A stretch of DNA of 44,946 bases. It comes from Phallusia fumigata (taxonomy: Eukaryota; Chordata; Ascidiacea; Phlebobranchia; Ascidiidae). The notes under the pieces are model-generated. The model was not told where the DNA came from. It did no database searches and saw only the letters and a list, made by a program, of their open reading frames with translations. Below, in pieces: positions 1-11,289 of the stretch (position 1 is its first letter; each line of letters begins with the position of its first letter). Both the position numbers and the translations under genes were made by a program. The stretch is from contig QXVZ01028785.1 of assembly GCA_008931825.1 (NCBI GenBank), positions 1-44,946 of the forward strand, read 5' to 3'.

Positions 1-142
1 TTGTGGAAATACACAGGCGACCTAGTTTATTGGCGACGCCTGTCGCGGTACTGTGGTGCTCTCAACTGGTATATCTGTGGCCAGTTTGGTCTGATTGGCT
101 TGCCGCTAGACGACGCAACTCTATATGAGACATAGGATACAT

Positions 143-261
143 GGGCGAGCACTTGGTCGAGTGGTCTGAGGCGCTCGACCCATATACAGACATAAAAACC
201 TGATCGGGATTAGTTCTCGGGATCGTCCTGGGTTCGAACCCAGTGAAAAAAATTAAAAAAA
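143..261 (+). mobile_element. tRNA-derived SINE, copy 1, with target-site duplication
   Basis: A tRNA-like body carries an A-box-like segment (TTGGTCGAGTGGTCTGAGGCG, near 153-173) and a perfect B-box (GGGTTCGAACCC, near 231-242). A short A-rich tail follows. The D-arm and the roughly 100-nt length resemble a type II (Leu/Ser) tRNA. A 15-bp direct repeat, AGACATAGGATACAT, flanks it exactly at 128-142 and 262-276, which is the mark of LINE-driven retroposition. The perfect repeat argues for a recent insertion. Related copies lie at 6165, 6283 and, inverted, 15922. There is no credible clover-leaf anticodon arm, so I do not call a working tRNA. Confidence 0.85.
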
Positions 262-276
262 AGACATAGGATACAT

Positions 277-778
277 AAGTGTTACTTTCGTATTAGCCCT
301 GTACCATTTTACAATCCACGCGTAGTTCTTGGCTCGATTCCACTTTCGATGCACAAGCTCTGGACGTGCACGTTATTTGAAAGAAGATTTGCACATGTGT
401 GCCAACACATTTGCGAATAAGAAAGAACCAAACGTGCATGACCTTTTTGGCTGGCGCACAATTTTTTGACAAATGAACGAAAACCACTGGCCGTGCATAT
501 TTTCAACGCGCACACTTTGACTCACTCAGGTACATTTTTAAACAAAATTAATGTTCACAAATGAGTTTCTCATTGTGAAAACAAATGGTGTGAATTTTGA
601 TGACGGTTGGAACGCGTTTGACGTCGTGATGATGTTCTAATGACAAATCGATGTGGCGTAACGTTCACAAAACATTTAAGAGATGTATTATTTTTTATAG
701 TCTGGTAACATTTTAAACAATGCATCTGAACACCCAGCCTTTTCGCCCGGTAAAAACAAAATAATAATCAGTTTGTAC
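277..778. other. Noncoding stretch, no recognisable feature
   Basis: I searched this stretch on the minus strand for the next cPLA2 exon, which should carry the catalytic GxSGS serine motif and the Gly-rich oxyanion segment. Neither is present. It reads as intron of the cPLA2-like gene. Short open frames around 293-515 show no family resemblance. Confidence 0.5.
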
Positions 779-2145
779 CTCTTCAACCGACGTTGGGGCG
801 TCTGACGTGGGTAATAGCTTTTGTAAGGCGTTTCGCACGAAAGAAAAACGCTTTTTGCGGTAAGCTCTTTCTTTTTCGTGCAGGGCAACCGAGAGGCGAA
901 TGTCGGCAGAAATCCTGAAAAAAGGAAATTTGCAGTCTGCAATATTCGCAGCAATCCAATTCGTGACGGTTCACGTGATTTGGAAGACAGTGGGGGCAAG
1001 CATAACAATAAAATGCACGAACCTCTTTTCTTTGCTGATAGCCACGTCCACTTCTCCGTGCTACAAAATAGCCGACTTAATGACTTTGTATGTCGTTTAG
1101 TGAACATGTTTATGTTTGTAACTTACGTATCCATATTTGAGAGTCTTTTCCACCAAGTCGCCTATTACCATTTCTGAGACGTCAATGATTTTCGCGCCCA
1201 AATAATCGTTGACCAACATGTCAGCATCGTACAATTCAATCTGAGCACATTTGAAGATTGTTTGTTCAAATATATGCAACAAAATATTTGTCTGGTAATT
1301 CATTCGTGCTGGGCTGCTGATTGACTTGACAACAGATACAAAAAAAAACTATGCTAAAAACTGACTAAAACTGACATTTAGTAATGCTGGTTTACAATTT
1401 ATAGCAAAATATTTCCATTTGGGTTATAGAGCACGCACTGTTTTTTGACAATCGTCCGTTGCCACGCACAGTAACTGCTTTGGGCAAATTCCGGAAATGA
1501 AAATACGTTTCTTGTTTTACTTTTAGTATTTACCTTTACTGGGAAGGCCTCGTCGGTCGACAGGTTCTCAGGCAAAACAAATCGGAAGGTCTCGTTAATC
1601 TCGCACGTGGGAGAATTCGACTTGCACGTAGTTTTAAACTGGTTAAGAGCCTTCAGCTTTGGGCAGGTGACTACAAACTGTGGGTCTGGTGTGTCCACTG
1701 TTCGTAAAACGTTGTTAAAAAATCTGTGTAACTTAAATCGTGCAGAACAACTTACGTTTGTCCCCGATGTAAGACACTGACACGTCTCTGCAACGCAGCA
1801 CAGTAACAGTCAAGCAGCAGCTGGGTGCGTAGTTTACCTAGCAGAAACAGAATAGTGAGACCTCGCAATAGCAACGATTTTAGAATTGATTCAATGCCCG
1901 GTTCGGGTATGAGTAAAAAAGGTTGTTAACGCTTGGGCCTCTAATTGTAAGGTAAACATGTCAGAGCAAAATTAAGATCAATCGGTTACCTTTAAGTCGT
2001 CGAAGCTCTTTTGAAACTCATCCTCGTCCTGGATGTTCGCCTTCTTTGGCATAATTGATAACAAGATATCCGAAACACACGTTTGCTGAAACACGCTAAA
2101 TGACGACAACAGGATGTCAGTAAAAGCGTCTACGGTAAGCGACAT
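779..2145 (-). CDS. Cytosolic phospholipase A2-like, N-terminal C2 domain (partial gene)
   Basis: Six minus-strand exons join in frame: 2145-1990, 1837-1756, 1697-1534, 1240-1127, 1060-1023 and 914-779. Together they encode about 230 residues. The order is a Met-rich leader (an alternative start MPKKANIQDED lies at 2052), a first C2 strand (CCLTVTVLRCRDV), the Ca2+-loop segment LDTPDPQF, INETFRFVLP, the second Ca2+ loop LYDADMLVNDYLG, then a basic helix ending ALQKLLPTSDAPTSVEE. This layout matches the group IV PLA2 C2 domain and its linker, which bind Ca2+ and carry the enzyme to membranes to release arachidonate. Asp residues expected in the Ca2+ loops are present. The donor of exon 5 (GTTCGT) is weak. 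No catalytic exons lie in the window; they should continue beyond position 1. The subtype cannot be assigned. Confidence 0.8.
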
Positions 2146-3080
2146 ATAAATGGTTATTGAAAATAACTAGGTTTGCAACTTTAAAAAGCGGGTTTTAAGG
2201 AAAATTAAAAGAGAGGTCGCGACCACCATCCAACTCTAATGTTTTTACAACTGCAGCTTCTGTAAAACTTTGCTCGACAAAGTTCGTGCAAATAACAACA
2301 TTCTGGTCAACTTTGCGAGGACAACTCATGAAAATGACATGATATTATTGCTACTGGAAATCTCATGCTCACTTATGAACATGCCATGATCGCTTGTTGT
2401 TACATGTTTTTAATGAACATGAATAATTTTCGATGGCAGACTCTTTTTGTAGCTTAATTCTCTGCAATAAATAGAACCAGCTGCCTTTTTCGTGCAAAAC
2501 ATCAAGGACACTCGAATTTGTCCGCAGCACACAATTCTACTTCCCCGTTCCACTCGATGAGCCTGTCAAAACTCTGCATGCGTGTGGGGTCGTCTTTCAG
2601 ACACTGTCTGGGACAACAACCAGAACTAATAGCTTCATGAATGTTTAATAGAAATTTAAAAAAGAAAGGTAATAAAATATTAATGGCAATTGTGCAAATT
2701 GTCTTGTTACAATAAATTTTTGGCAGTTTGTAGAATGTTTGTTTACAGATTGTTTTATGATTACAAAAAAAATTGAAATTAATTTAATGGCATGCTGACT
2801 ACCAATGGTGGCTTGTTATAAATATTTTTAATGGTTCAAAGAACAATTTACTTTGTCTCAAAGTGAAATTAACTTAATTTCCCCATTAGTGATTTATCAA
2901 CGCAGAGACACTCAAACTGTCCAAATTGCGCGTTGACTTAATTTTCTTGCCAATAAAAGTAATTTGCCGCCACGTTGCCGCAACCGCACTGCTGTTGTGA
3001 AGCCCCCTGTTGCTTCATGGGTCACGCGGAAAATCCACGCACAACCGCAGCCGCTAAAGGCGACACATATTGTTTTCACT
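2146..3080. other. Intergenic region upstream of the cPLA2-like gene
   Basis: AT-rich DNA holding the presumed promoter side of the minus-strand cPLA2-like gene. I see no convincing coding exon. A TATAAAT string at about 2145-2151 lies directly at the proposed start codon, so it is not a credible TATA box for that start. Confidence 0.4.
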
Positions 3081-3082
3081 AT

Positions 3083-4090
3083 GTTTTTTTATTTTCTTTT
3101 TTTTTCTTTTTATCTGCCTGCAGCTTGTCCATGCACTTTTGACATGAAACTTTTTCAGCTGGTAGATATGGTAATGTCGTTGGGTTATCCGTTTCGATTG
3201 ACCACATGGGTGACCCTACTAGACCCCAAAATGGTGAAATATTCCCCGCACATTGTCCATGCAATTTTTGGGTGAAATGTTTGGTGGATTTAAACGAAAC
3301 TTTCACAGTTGGAAGATATTGTCATGGTGATAAATCGATAGACCCAGTGGTTACCCCGCTGACTCCCTAAAATGGGTTAAATCAATAAACGATATCCAAA
3401 TTAATAAACGATAATTTTTTTGGAGAACATGCCATTGTGGTGCATCGATTCTCTGTTTGGACCCATAAATCCAGCAGTTACCCCGCTAGCCCCCTAAAAT
3501 GTGTTAAATTGTTAAACAATGTTCGAATTGGATAAAATTTACACAGTTTGTAGAACATGCCATTACGGTGCATTAAATTAATAATTTGAAGCCTTGGCCT
3601 CAGTGGTTACCCCGCTAGCACCCTAAAATGGGTCAAATTATTAAACAATGTTCGAATTTGTTGAAATTTACACAGTTTGTAGAAGATGCCATCGTGGACC
3701 AATTTCTTTGTGAGACCCCATAACCCCATCACTTACCCTGCTAACACCTTAAAATGGGTCAAATTATTAAACAATGTTCAAATTAAATGAAATTTACACT
3801 GCTGGTAGAACATAGCATTGTGGAGCATCGATTGCTTGTTTGACCACGTAACCCCTGCAGTTACCCCGCTAGCCCCATAAAATGGGTCAATTATTAAACA
3901 ATGACACAATTTGTTAAAATTTTGAATAAAATTTACACAGTTTGTAGAACATGCCATTGTGGTATATTGAATTATTTGTTTGAAGCCATAGCCCTAGCAA
4001 TTATCCTGTTAACCCCCTAAAATAGATCATATTTTTTAACAATGCCAAAATTAGACGAAATTCGGACAGTTTGGATGACATGCTATTTTA
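3083..4090. repeat. Satellite-bearing repeat: pyrimidine tract, head module and roughly 130-bp tandem array
   Basis: A T-rich tract (3083-3115) leads into a head with TGTCCATGCACTTTTGACATGAAA, followed by tandem units of about 126-130 bp. Each unit contains GTTACCCCGCTAGC-CCCTAAAATGGGT, a run like AATTATTAAACAATG, and AGTTTGTAGAACATGCCAT. Unit landmarks fall near 3350, 3476, 3606, 3732, 3858 and 4000. The units diverge by substitutions and small indels and the last is the most decayed. Open frames inside it are not coding. Confidence 0.85.
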
Positions 4091-4470
4091 GAGCCCCTGA
4101 AAGTGACCTGCTAAGTTTATGAGGTTTTCGAAGATTTTACGAAACTTCTTTCAAATATCTACTAATATTTTGACATGTGTATAGATTGATGCATATAATT
4201 GTCTACTTTGCATGTGTGGGGACGATTTCTACACCCATCCAATGACCAGTCATTATTTGTAATTGCAGGTCAATAACTTTTCCCATCTAAAACTTTGTGT
4301 ATTTTACATGTACTTGCCGCCTAAGATTTTATTTCAGTCACACTCAATTGATCCTGGGAAACCGCATTAGCCGTCGCTGGCCTAAAAGGCAACCTTAACC
4401 GTTTTCTGCATTTAGCCATAAACACGCTGGCGAACAAGTTTTCTGGCGTAGTCAACATGTTTTTGTGCTC

Positions 4471-4606
4471 TTTCGGTTCACTACACTCAACACAATGCCC
4501 ATTTCTGACTCCTAATTCGCTTCATCAACGGGCCGGAATTCTAGACTACACAACTCAGCAATTCTAAACTGTCAGTGCGTGCAACGAGCTGCTCGATTAC
4601 ATCGCA
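4471..4606. repeat. Module B, first copy, of the composite repeat
   Basis: This segment starts TTTCGGTTCACTACACT and runs through CCCATTTCTGACTCCTAA to a terminal part with GTGCAACGAGCTGC. It recurs at 5049-5175 with roughly 85 percent identity by eye. Between the two copies lies a second satellite array, so the region has a higher-order order: array, unique spacer, B, array, B. Confidence 0.8.
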
Positions 4607-4614
4607 CATAGTCT

Positions 4615-5048
4615 ACACATTTTTTGGGTGCAATGTTTGGTGGATTTGGACAAAACATTCACAGTTTGAAGATATGGCCATGGTGATGAGTCATTAGTTT
4701 CGGTTAACCTCACAGACCCAGTGGTTACCCCGCTAAACCCCTAAAATGGGTTAAATTTTTAAACGATATTCTAATTTGTTGAAATTCACACAGTTTGTAG
4801 AACATGCCATTATGGTGCATTAATTTCTCTGTTTGGTCCCATAACCCCAACAGTTACCCCGCTAGCTCCCTAAAATGGGTTAAATTGTTAAACAATGTTG
4901 GAGTTGGATAAAATTTACACAGTTTGTAGAACATGTCGCATTATGGTGTATCAAATTAATAATTTGACGCCATAGACCCAGTGGTTACCCCGCTAGCCCC
5001 CTAAAATGGGTCAAATTATTTAACAATGTTCAAATTGAATAAAAGATC
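4615..5048. repeat. Second satellite array of the composite repeat
   Basis: The array restarts with the head sequence (GTGCAATGTTTGGTGGATTT, compare 3269) and then has about three units with CCCCGCTA landmarks near 4727, 4858 and 4989. It is cut directly by module B at 5049. The sequence is closely related to the array at 3083-4090. Confidence 0.85.
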
Positions 5049-5175
5049 TTTCGGTTCACTACACTTACCACAATGCCTATTTCTGACTCCTAACTCGCTT
5101 CATTACCGGCCTGGAATTTTAGTCTACACAAATCAGCAATTCTTAACTGCATGTGGCGTGCAACGGGCTGCACGA
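5049..5175. repeat. Module B, second copy
   Basis: Near-copy of 4471-4606, directly abutting the second satellite array. A small open frame overlaps it but follows repeat sequence and is not supported as a gene. Confidence 0.8.
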
Positions 5176-6164
5176 TTGCATCCTGACGAGAATGTAATTT
5201 TAGCCTTTGCGGAATGAATTTGTGCTTTCGGCTTTGTTAACTAGAGATGATTATCTTAAAGGCTTATTTTTAAACTGCTACAACAAATCTGTTACCGTCG
5301 ATGGTTGAGCATAGGGGGAAATTTTACGTTTCAAATGTCCCTTTCGCAGTGTTAAAAAATAGAAAAGTGGCCTTTTCCATATTTTCTTCGCTCATACACT
5401 ACCACCCACAACTGAGTTCTCCAAATGTACCTTTTCTTTTGTTACATCGGATACATATTCAATATATGCATTGCACTATATGTCCTTGATTCCCTCGGCA
5501 TGTCATGACAAAATTGTTTCTGCAAGCATAAAAATATGGTTTCCAACACACATGCAATTGCTTATTGGTAGTGACATTAATATGAAGTGATCAGTTTCAG
5601 GTTGGAAACTACAATTGAAAAACAAAGGAAAGATTAAAATCCAACCAAATCCTTACATCATGTCAATTACAATCTCGATGTCAAAAGCATGATTTAAACC
5701 AGGAGTGTGCAAAGCGCGACCTGCGGGGCAAATGTGGCCGATGGAAAGCAGCCTTGTAATCTGATCACAACGCGCGTGTTATCGATTTTAAAAGCTCAAG
5801 TAATTTCATAGTCTGACGTCCTTGGTTTCCGAATATTTGTTTTTTCTCCACTGAATATAGAAAATAATTTTATTCGAGAAGAAATAGGTTTTAGAAACGG
5901 GCAATGTTGTTATGACGTGACTATACCTGAATTACGGATTTATATTAAAATTGCCTTAATTTCACGCACTCCAGAAGATTAAGTCGTGCAACAACGGATT
6001 AATAAAAGTAGGCCTATGACGGAACAGGCCTCGTACAATATAGAAACAAGGGCTTTTTCGCAGACAAATAGGAATTCTCCCAAGGCAGTATTGGGGCTGG
6101 ATATAGGCTATACGCCACTGGGGGCATTTTAATATTTTGGTGGGTTATGATTGTTCAAACATTT
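5176..6164. other. Intergenic stretch, nothing recognised
   Basis: AT-rich sequence with no coding signature, RNA gene or clear repeat that I can identify before the SINE copies at 6165. Confidence 0.4.
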
Positions 6165-6276
6165 GCGAGCGCTTGGTCGAATGGACTGAGGCGCTCCAAT
6201 CATATACAGACATAAAAAACTGCATGATCAGAATTCGTTCTTGGGATCGTCCCGGGTTCGAACCCCGCAAAAAAAG
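6165..6276 (+). mobile_element. tRNA-derived SINE, copy 2
   Basis: Same family as 143-261. The A-box region is GCTTGGTCGAATGGACTGAG, the middle segment is ATATACAGACATAAAAAACTG, and the B-box GGGTTCGAACCCC is followed by a short A run. Clear target-site duplications are not visible. Confidence 0.8.
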
Positions 6277-6282
6277 TTTAAT

Positions 6283-6385
6283 ATCAAGGCATGCACTTTA
6301 TCGAAACATCTGAGGCGCTATATAGATCCACAGGCACGGACATAAAAAACTGTTCGGGATTTGTCTTTGGAACCGTTTTTCAAAA
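6283..6385 (+). mobile_element. tRNA-derived SINE, degenerate copy next to copy 2
   Basis: A decayed version of the same element: ACTTTATCGAAACATCTGAGG matches the A-box region, ACGGACATAAAAAACTG the middle, and TTTGGAACCGTTTTTCAAAAAA a broken B-box side and tail. The B-box GGTTCGAACC is lost. It sits directly after copy 2, suggesting repeated insertion at one site. Confidence 0.6.
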
Positions 6386-7476
6386 AAAATTATCACTGTT
6401 AATTTGCACTCACATACTGTTCTGCACTAAACTCTGCAGTTGTTTAACTGCAACCTGCAGTTTCTGCCTAAAACGTACGCCAGCACCACCTAGTGGGCGT
6501 CGGTGACTATGTAAGGGCACTGGGTAAAAAATTGTAAAGGGAGGAGCACTGTAAAGGGAGGAACAGAAAACTTACCAATAATATTATGTTTAGTCGTTGT
6601 CTGTGGTGTAAAAAAGTCAGTTTGTAGAGCACTTAGCATTAGTAATATAGCTCAATTAGTACTTTAGCATTAAGTGCTTTGTGGTCGATTGCCCGAGTCC
6701 GTACAGTCCAGCGTTCAGTCCGCCTCTAACAAGACTAAAACTACAGATCTGCTCCGCCTGCCCATTGTCGGTCTGAAACTGCCGGTCACGCGTTACAAGT
6801 TGCCAGTGGTATGTGCTCAAAGTTTTGTCAGAAGAAACAGTACAAACAGTTTTAGCGGTAACTACCAAGAGCTACACTTTTGGTCAGACAATTTACTTAC
6901 GATGACGTCACACTTATGTCACTGATTCCTTAACAGTTGTGTGTCAACTTTTTTATTTGTAACGATTATCGATGTACGTATATGGTAACTTTTTTACCTT
7001 GTGAGATTTATAAAGCCTACAAATATACCGAAAACGTATTTATCCACAAAAACCTAACACGAAATCCACTTTTCTGCACAGCACATTGAGTGAATTTTTC
7101 TTTTAAACGTTGCAAAATGCGTGCAGTTTTATTTTTTAGCCGAATATTTAAGCATTTAGGAACATTAAACACCGTTAAACACCCAAAATTATTAATTTTT
7201 GCAAATCGGCTGCATATACCGCAATGCAAAATTCGCGCGAATTTCGCCCCATTTTGATTCCAATGATCCGCAACAATGCAGTCCAGTTCGTGCAACAACT
7301 TGTGTTTTCTATGGACTTGTTTTCTAATCAAGCAGTCAGAGACAGGAGGGCATTAGTCGAACCCTAGCAATGTCTGTTTTTTGCGATTAGTTTGAGAAAA
7401 AGCAATATCTTCGGGCTTGGACGGCTGTTTCATTGTTTGTGAACACGATTTTTGGTTTGGTGGAAAGTGGAATATC
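6386..7476. other. Intergenic region upstream of Hikeshi
   Basis: Contains the presumed Hikeshi promoter and 5' leader. Several short open frames on both strands overlap each other and show no family features. A frame at 6674-6925 (83 codons) was looked at and is not supported. Confidence 0.4.
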
Positions 7477-9816
7477 ATGTTTGCTGTAATTGTGGCTGGA
7501 CGTTTGGTAAGTTGTGGAAGGCCTACGCATGTGTTTTTAAATGCTAAACTTTGTGCTTTGCTATAAAGCAATGCTGAAAGACAAAGTGCTAACCGAATAT
7601 CTCTTTGTGTAAACACTAACATCCCAACATACATGCAAACTATAATGTAAACTATTAACATTTAGGTGCAGACTGATGTAACACAAGTAGACGATGCCAA
7701 ATTCATGTTTACACTTGCTGAACTGGACAATGTCAATCATATTGTTGTGTTTATGACTGGCCAACAGCCCTTTGCTGATGGTAAGACTAGGTTGTATTTA
7801 GTTGTAGTGAATATACTTGTTAAGCTAGTGTAATAAAACATACAAGTAATACCCTTTTGGGAAATGTGAACCTGTAGTGGCCATATATCATAGAACAAAG
7901 GTTAGCCCTAGTAATATTATGGATTGCAGCAAACCCAGTTGACATTTTGCCATAAAAAATCTGCAATTGATTTGAAAACAATTTGTAACATAAAATTTTG
8001 GTTAAGTACTTTTAAAAGGCTAATATAACACATAATTTTGTTGAGTTAGGAGGCTTCTTTACTGTTCGAAACTTTGAAGTCATTTCTGTATGCATTTGTA
8101 TCTTCATATATCAGAAACTACACTAAACACAGGTGAACTAAGGCCATGGTATCGTAAAAGAAATTTGTTTTGTTTGTTTCATTAGAACACTGAATCAAGA
8201 GGAGATGGAGTAAAAGCTTGGTGGTAAATTCGAACATTTTGTGTGGCCTTATTTCACTTGCAATGTTTGTTGTTTACTCACTTAACACACAGTGTTACCA
8301 ACATATTTTGAATGGAACAATTTTCTTTTTGTGTTCCGGTTTATACAAGAGTTTTATGCAGTTTTGAGCTAGATTGTAAAAAGCCTTTGAGTTGAACCCC
8401 TTTGCACTCGTAAATTTGTGGGATCTAACTTCTGTTATTTTTTTCCAAGGCAAACAACTGAAATGGCATTTCTTGAATGTAATAGAATCCAACTGATTTA
8501 ATCAGACTAAGATTCAACTGGTTAAACCAGACTAAATTAGACAATTTTTTTCATTTAAAAACATGCAATTTATTTTATGATAACCTACATGAAAACCACC
8601 TTTTCAAAAAAATATTTACTATGTAGCACAGGTCACAACATTATTCAAATGCAAAGATGATGCTCTATGTTGTATGGTAACAGTTATATACACTTGTTTG
8701 GTCAGGCATTGGTGCAGCTGTATACATCAATCTTGCACCATCATCCCCTGAAGGTGGATGGCAACTTGTTGGACATTTGACCAATCAAAAACCCTCAGCT
8801 ATTTTCAAGATATCTGGCTTGCAAGGTAACACTTATGCTTCCCAATTACATTCTGCATGTTTTGTTCTTTTAAAAGATGGCAGGAACATTTTTTTTCTAC
8901 TTTCACTTTAAAACTAACAAATCATACATCGGAATAGTTTTGATTTTAGGTGTGAAATCAAATGACCAAAAAATGTTCTCTGACATGTTTCCAAGCGCTG
9001 ACCACCCCCATGCTCAGGTAAGCTTAAAATGTGGTCTTAAAACTTACAGCCACATTATTGCATATTCTTTATTGTTTTGTCAACAAATATCACAAAAGAA
9101 CTGATAAAATGAGTAAACAATTTTTTATGTTAGATCATTAGGGATCAAAGGTAAGAAAACCTCTGGTATAGAAAATTTTATTATCCAAGTACCAATAATG
9201 AGGGAAGTATTACAAGCTCATTAGGCCCAATGAACGCAGTTTATCCCTTACTTCTCTTACACATTGTTTATTTGGCATCTAATGGTGCAATTACAAACAT
9301 AAAATCATCAATGCCTTTTTTATTCCATGGTTTTCGCAGTAAAAACATGCATGTATTTAATGATCAGAAAAGGTTTGTCGTTAAGCTTTACTAAGCAACT
9401 ACAGTTTTTTTTACCATCACCTAGTGGTTACACCTTCTAGCAGTCACTTTGCAATGGTTTTTATTTGTGATAAGTTATGTGCAGTGCCTAACAACGTTGA
9501 TTTTTTTGCCAAGCTTGGAATTTCACTGGAACCCTTGGACCAGCTGGCCCAGCAGGTCCCAGCCACATCAGGCTCTGCAGTTGACCAGGGCAGCACCTTT
9601 GCAGACTTCGCCAGTAAAATGCTTAGCAGTTTTTACAATTATGCATCATCCTTTACTGTGTCCAAAGAAGAGATTGCCAGTGCTGCAATGGGTACTGGTG
9701 GGCAGTTCAGTCAATCCGCGACTCAGACGTACTTTTTGCCAGCGTCGGTGCTAGAGAGCTGGCATAAACAATTTCAAAACAAGTTGTCACGGGACGTAAA
9801 CTTTTGGAAAAAGTAA
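7477..9816 (+). CDS. HIKESHI: Hikeshi, Hsp70 nuclear import carrier
   Basis: Five exons join in frame: 7477-7506, 7666-7780, 8706-8825, 8950-9017 and 9514-9816, giving 211 aa against about 197 in vertebrates. The protein begins MFAVIVAGRLVQTDVTQVDD and continues with NHIVVFMTGQQPFADG and NQKPSAIFKISGL. The last exon carries LGISLEPLDQLAQQ, a FYNYASSF motif and the ending WHKQFQNKLSRDVNFWKK. These match the Hikeshi (C11orf73/OPI10) family along its length. Hikeshi binds FG-nucleoporins and carries ATP-bound Hsp70 into the nucleus during heat stress. All introns are GT-AG. The fourth exon contributes DQKMFSDMFPSADHPHAQ, a variable region in the family. The last exon has an extra insertion (EEIASAAMGTGGQ) that may explain the added length. 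Confidence 0.93.
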
Positions 9817-9820
9817 TAAA
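9815..9820 (+). terminator. Polyadenylation signal overlapping the Hikeshi stop codon
   Basis: AATAAA at 9815-9820 shares two bases with the TAA stop at 9814-9816. If used, the 3' UTR would be only about 20-30 nt. Confidence 0.55.
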
Positions 9821-9836
9821 GTGAATACTTCCAGAG

Positions 9837-11289
9837 TTGACTTTGATAGCAAAAAGCTGATGCACCCAAGCTGTTTCTTCCAATCTTATGTCCCAACAAC
9901 ATTTTTCTCTGTAAAAATGGGTCATTTTTAAAACATTTTGCTGCCAGATAAAGCTTGAACCCATTTGGTTCAAGGGGGCTTAACAGAGTCACTCTGCTTA
10001 TTTTTTCCTCAAATCATTCAAATCAACAGATTTTACAAAGGTTAATCTTTATTCCCAGAATCGCATTTTTAATTTCTTTTTTGCCCACCTTGAATCGTTA
10101 TAAACTTGTGTGTAATTGTTTTAAACCCGTTACTCTATAAAAACCCAATCAGGAAAACCAATACTTACTTAACAGAACCCGCAAAAGATAATTTTCCTAT
10201 TGCTTCACCAGTAAGTAAATAAATCAAGCCCGTGCTGTAATTCATTGTGCTTCGACTTTAACATCAATTTAAATTTACCTTTCCCTCGAGTAAAGACAAA
10301 CCCCCGACTTAAGGCTGTCAGCTTTATCAGCGGTGTACTTGATAAATGCTGCAGTGCGGACAAAATTGTTTTTTGTTTGATTTTTGCTTCAAACATATTG
10401 TGTGTAACTACATGTAACTTTCAAACCTAAAACGTTTTGTGCACCACAGTGATCGGTTTGCAGACCGATTCCTAAATCACTTCGACTTACGTAAGGTTTG
10501 TGCCAAAATTGGTTTACTGCAGCAAGGAGCAACAGCGTGTGATTGGCGTTTTTTCGTTGTTAATTGGGAAACGCGTTATTTCTTGTCCGCGTGTGGTTCG
10601 TTTAATTTGATGACCGACTGAAACAAAATCAATATAGCCGAAAAAAACCAGTGGCAACAATTTTCTCCCTAATTCGCGGTATCGATTGCATTTAAGTTCG
10701 TTTCGGTTCGAAATCGTGGTTACAGATATACTACCGTTTCATTCTGGTTGGAAATACATATCCTGCATATGTTGTTTAATCAAGGTTTGCGGATTTGACG
10801 TTCAAACGTAGGCATTTTGACGTATTTTGTAGTATGCAGGTGTTTCTCAAAATAACAAGAATTAATTGACAATTTGACCAGTTGCACCTGCGGTAAAAAT
10901 AATCTCTCTGGTAAAATGCCTAATCAAGGCACCGAAGCTGACTTTTCCAAAGGCGCACCTCCGGCAGGCAAAAAAAGGTTCTTACATGTGCAGCGGAGCA
11001 TAAAAATTGGTTCCCGGGGTTACTAGTCTTATTTGTGAGCGGTCGTTTGGTTGAAAAAATTCTGAAGCTGTAATCAGCATGGCAGCGGGAGCGCTGATTG
11101 CTACGCCGGAATTTCGATGCCGGTGCTTACAGGACGATTTTTTTGTGTTGAGAAACTAATTGTGTCATTTTTTCTCGGTAGGTTTTTAGTTTGCAGCACG
11201 ACGTGTGCAAGGTTTTAGTGTTCAAACTGTAGTTGCCATCAGTTTGTTCTTCTGTTTTTAAGTTCCTGTTTTTGCTACCAATTGTGACT
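9837..11289. other. Intergenic region between Hikeshi and MYCBP
   Basis: No coding exon is supported. The 60-odd-codon open frames on both strands around 9955-10621 do not show family features. The last few hundred bases must hold the MYCBP promoter and 5' leader. Confidence 0.4.

Noticed and set aside
143-261. Functional tRNA gene
   Set aside because: A- and B-boxes are present, but there is no convincing anticodon arm, and the flanking target duplication and A tail show it is a retroposed copy.
2964-3275. 103-codon plus-strand frame at the head of the satellite
   Set aside because: It runs through a low-complexity pyrimidine tract and repeat sequence that recurs at 44.8 kb; not a gene.
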